This document shows, one piece after another, positions 6,360 through 6,661 of a stretch of 6,661 nucleotides of DNA (position 1 is its first letter; each line of letters begins with the position of its first letter). Under the pieces are notes generated by a model. The model did no database searches, was not told the DNA's origin, and saw only the letters and a list, made by a program, of their open reading frames with translations. The DNA comes from Bacteroidia bacterium (GTDB taxonomy: Bacteria; Bacteroidota; Bacteroidia; Bacteroidales; Azobacteroidaceae). The DNA lies in the NCBI GenBank assembly GCA_025996755.1, contig BNTR01000138.1, positions 1 through 6,661 of the forward strand, read 5' to 3'. The position numbers and the translations under genes are program-made.

Positions 6360-6661
6360 TGAAAGGAAAACTAATTATACTGTCGGCACCATCGGGGTCG
6401 GGAAAGACAACGATTATCAATTATATTTTGGCACAGAAATTGCCTTTGCAATTCTCGGTGTCGGTAACTAGTCGTCCCCCGCGGGGCACGGAGCAGGAGG
6501 GCGTGGAGTATTATTTCCTCTCGCCGGATGCCTTTCGGGCACGCATCGCGCAGGGCGATTTTTTGGAATACGAAGAGGTTTATCCCAACCGTTTTTATGG
6601 CACCCTCCATTCGGAAGTGCAAAAAAAGTTGGACGAAGGCAAAAACGTCATCCTCGACGTG
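6359..6661 (+). CDS. gmk: Guanylate kinase, 3'-truncated by the window end
   Basis: The first 101 codons are present; the frame stays open to the last base, so about half of the usual 190-200 residues is missing. The enzyme phosphorylates GMP to GDP with ATP in the cytoplasm. The P-loop is S-A-P-S-G-S-G-K-T-T at residues 9-18 (Ala replaces the first Gly of the strict Walker A pattern, a common variant). The GMP-binding segment is S-V-T-S-R-P-P-R-G at 35-43 followed by E-G-V-E-Y-Y-F at 47-53, and F-Y-G-T-L appears later, matching the family's Y-G-T motif. The ATG begins on the last base of the yicC stop codon (T-G-A-T-G), and starting here puts the P-loop strand at the N-terminus as in homologues. 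The yicC-gmk pairing is common in bacteria. Confidence 0.95.
   Translation, partial: MKGKLIILSAPSGSGKTTIINYILAQKLPLQFSVSVTSRPPRGTEQEGVEYYFLSPDAFRARIAQGDFLEYEEVYPNRFYGTLHSEVQKKLDEGKNVILDV

Noticed and set aside
1..6661. A mobile element, CRISPR array, tRNA/rRNA gene or defence cluster
   Set aside because: Genes are tightly packed with recognisable envelope and housekeeping products. I saw no transposase, integrase, direct-repeat array, tRNA-like cloverleaf or compositional break.

Overview
The window looks like an ordinary chromosomal segment from a Bacteroidota (probably Bacteroidales) bacterium. Three things support this. The proteins read like Bacteroidales family members: an LTA-synthase-like phosphoglycerol transferase, TsaB, YicC and Gmk. 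A large secreted metalloprotease ends in a tail resembling a type IX secretion (T9SS) sorting domain. The start regions carry Bacteroidota-type -7 promoter boxes (TAnnTTTG) instead of sigma70 boxes, mostly without clear Shine-Dalgarno sequences. By eye the base composition is close to balanced and similar throughout, with no sign of a transferred island, phage, transposon, CRISPR array or RNA gene.

Layout. Left, plus strand (1-1817): the 3' part of an LTA-synthase/sulfatase-superfamily gene, cut by the window edge, followed 5 bases later by a gene for a secreted NlpC/P60 (C40) cell-wall peptidase. The first codons of that gene lie in a short palindromic GC-rich repeat. Middle, minus strand (5398 down to 1756): tsaB, then a 954-residue M6-family secreted metalloprotease with fibronectin type III (Fn3) domains and a T9SS-like tail. 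The protease gene converges on the NlpC/P60 gene and overlaps it tail to tail by 62 bases. Right, plus strand (5490-6661): yicC and the first 101 codons of gmk, overlapping by one base. The tsaB and yicC genes are divergent across a 91-base AT-rich gap with two back-to-back -7 boxes.

How the genes fit together. The left half serves the cell envelope: a membrane transferase acting on glycerophosphate-type substrates, a peptidoglycan-cleaving peptidase and an exported protease. The right half is housekeeping: the t6A tRNA-modification subunit TsaB, the endoribonuclease-family protein YicC and guanylate kinase. I see no new multi-gene system. The points most worth a second look are small: the repeat forming the n-region of a signal peptide, the overlapping 3' ends, a -7 box only four bases from the protease start codon, the interlocked tsaB/yicC promoters, a probable Fn3 domain split by an inserted domain, and a proline-rich insertion in TsaB.
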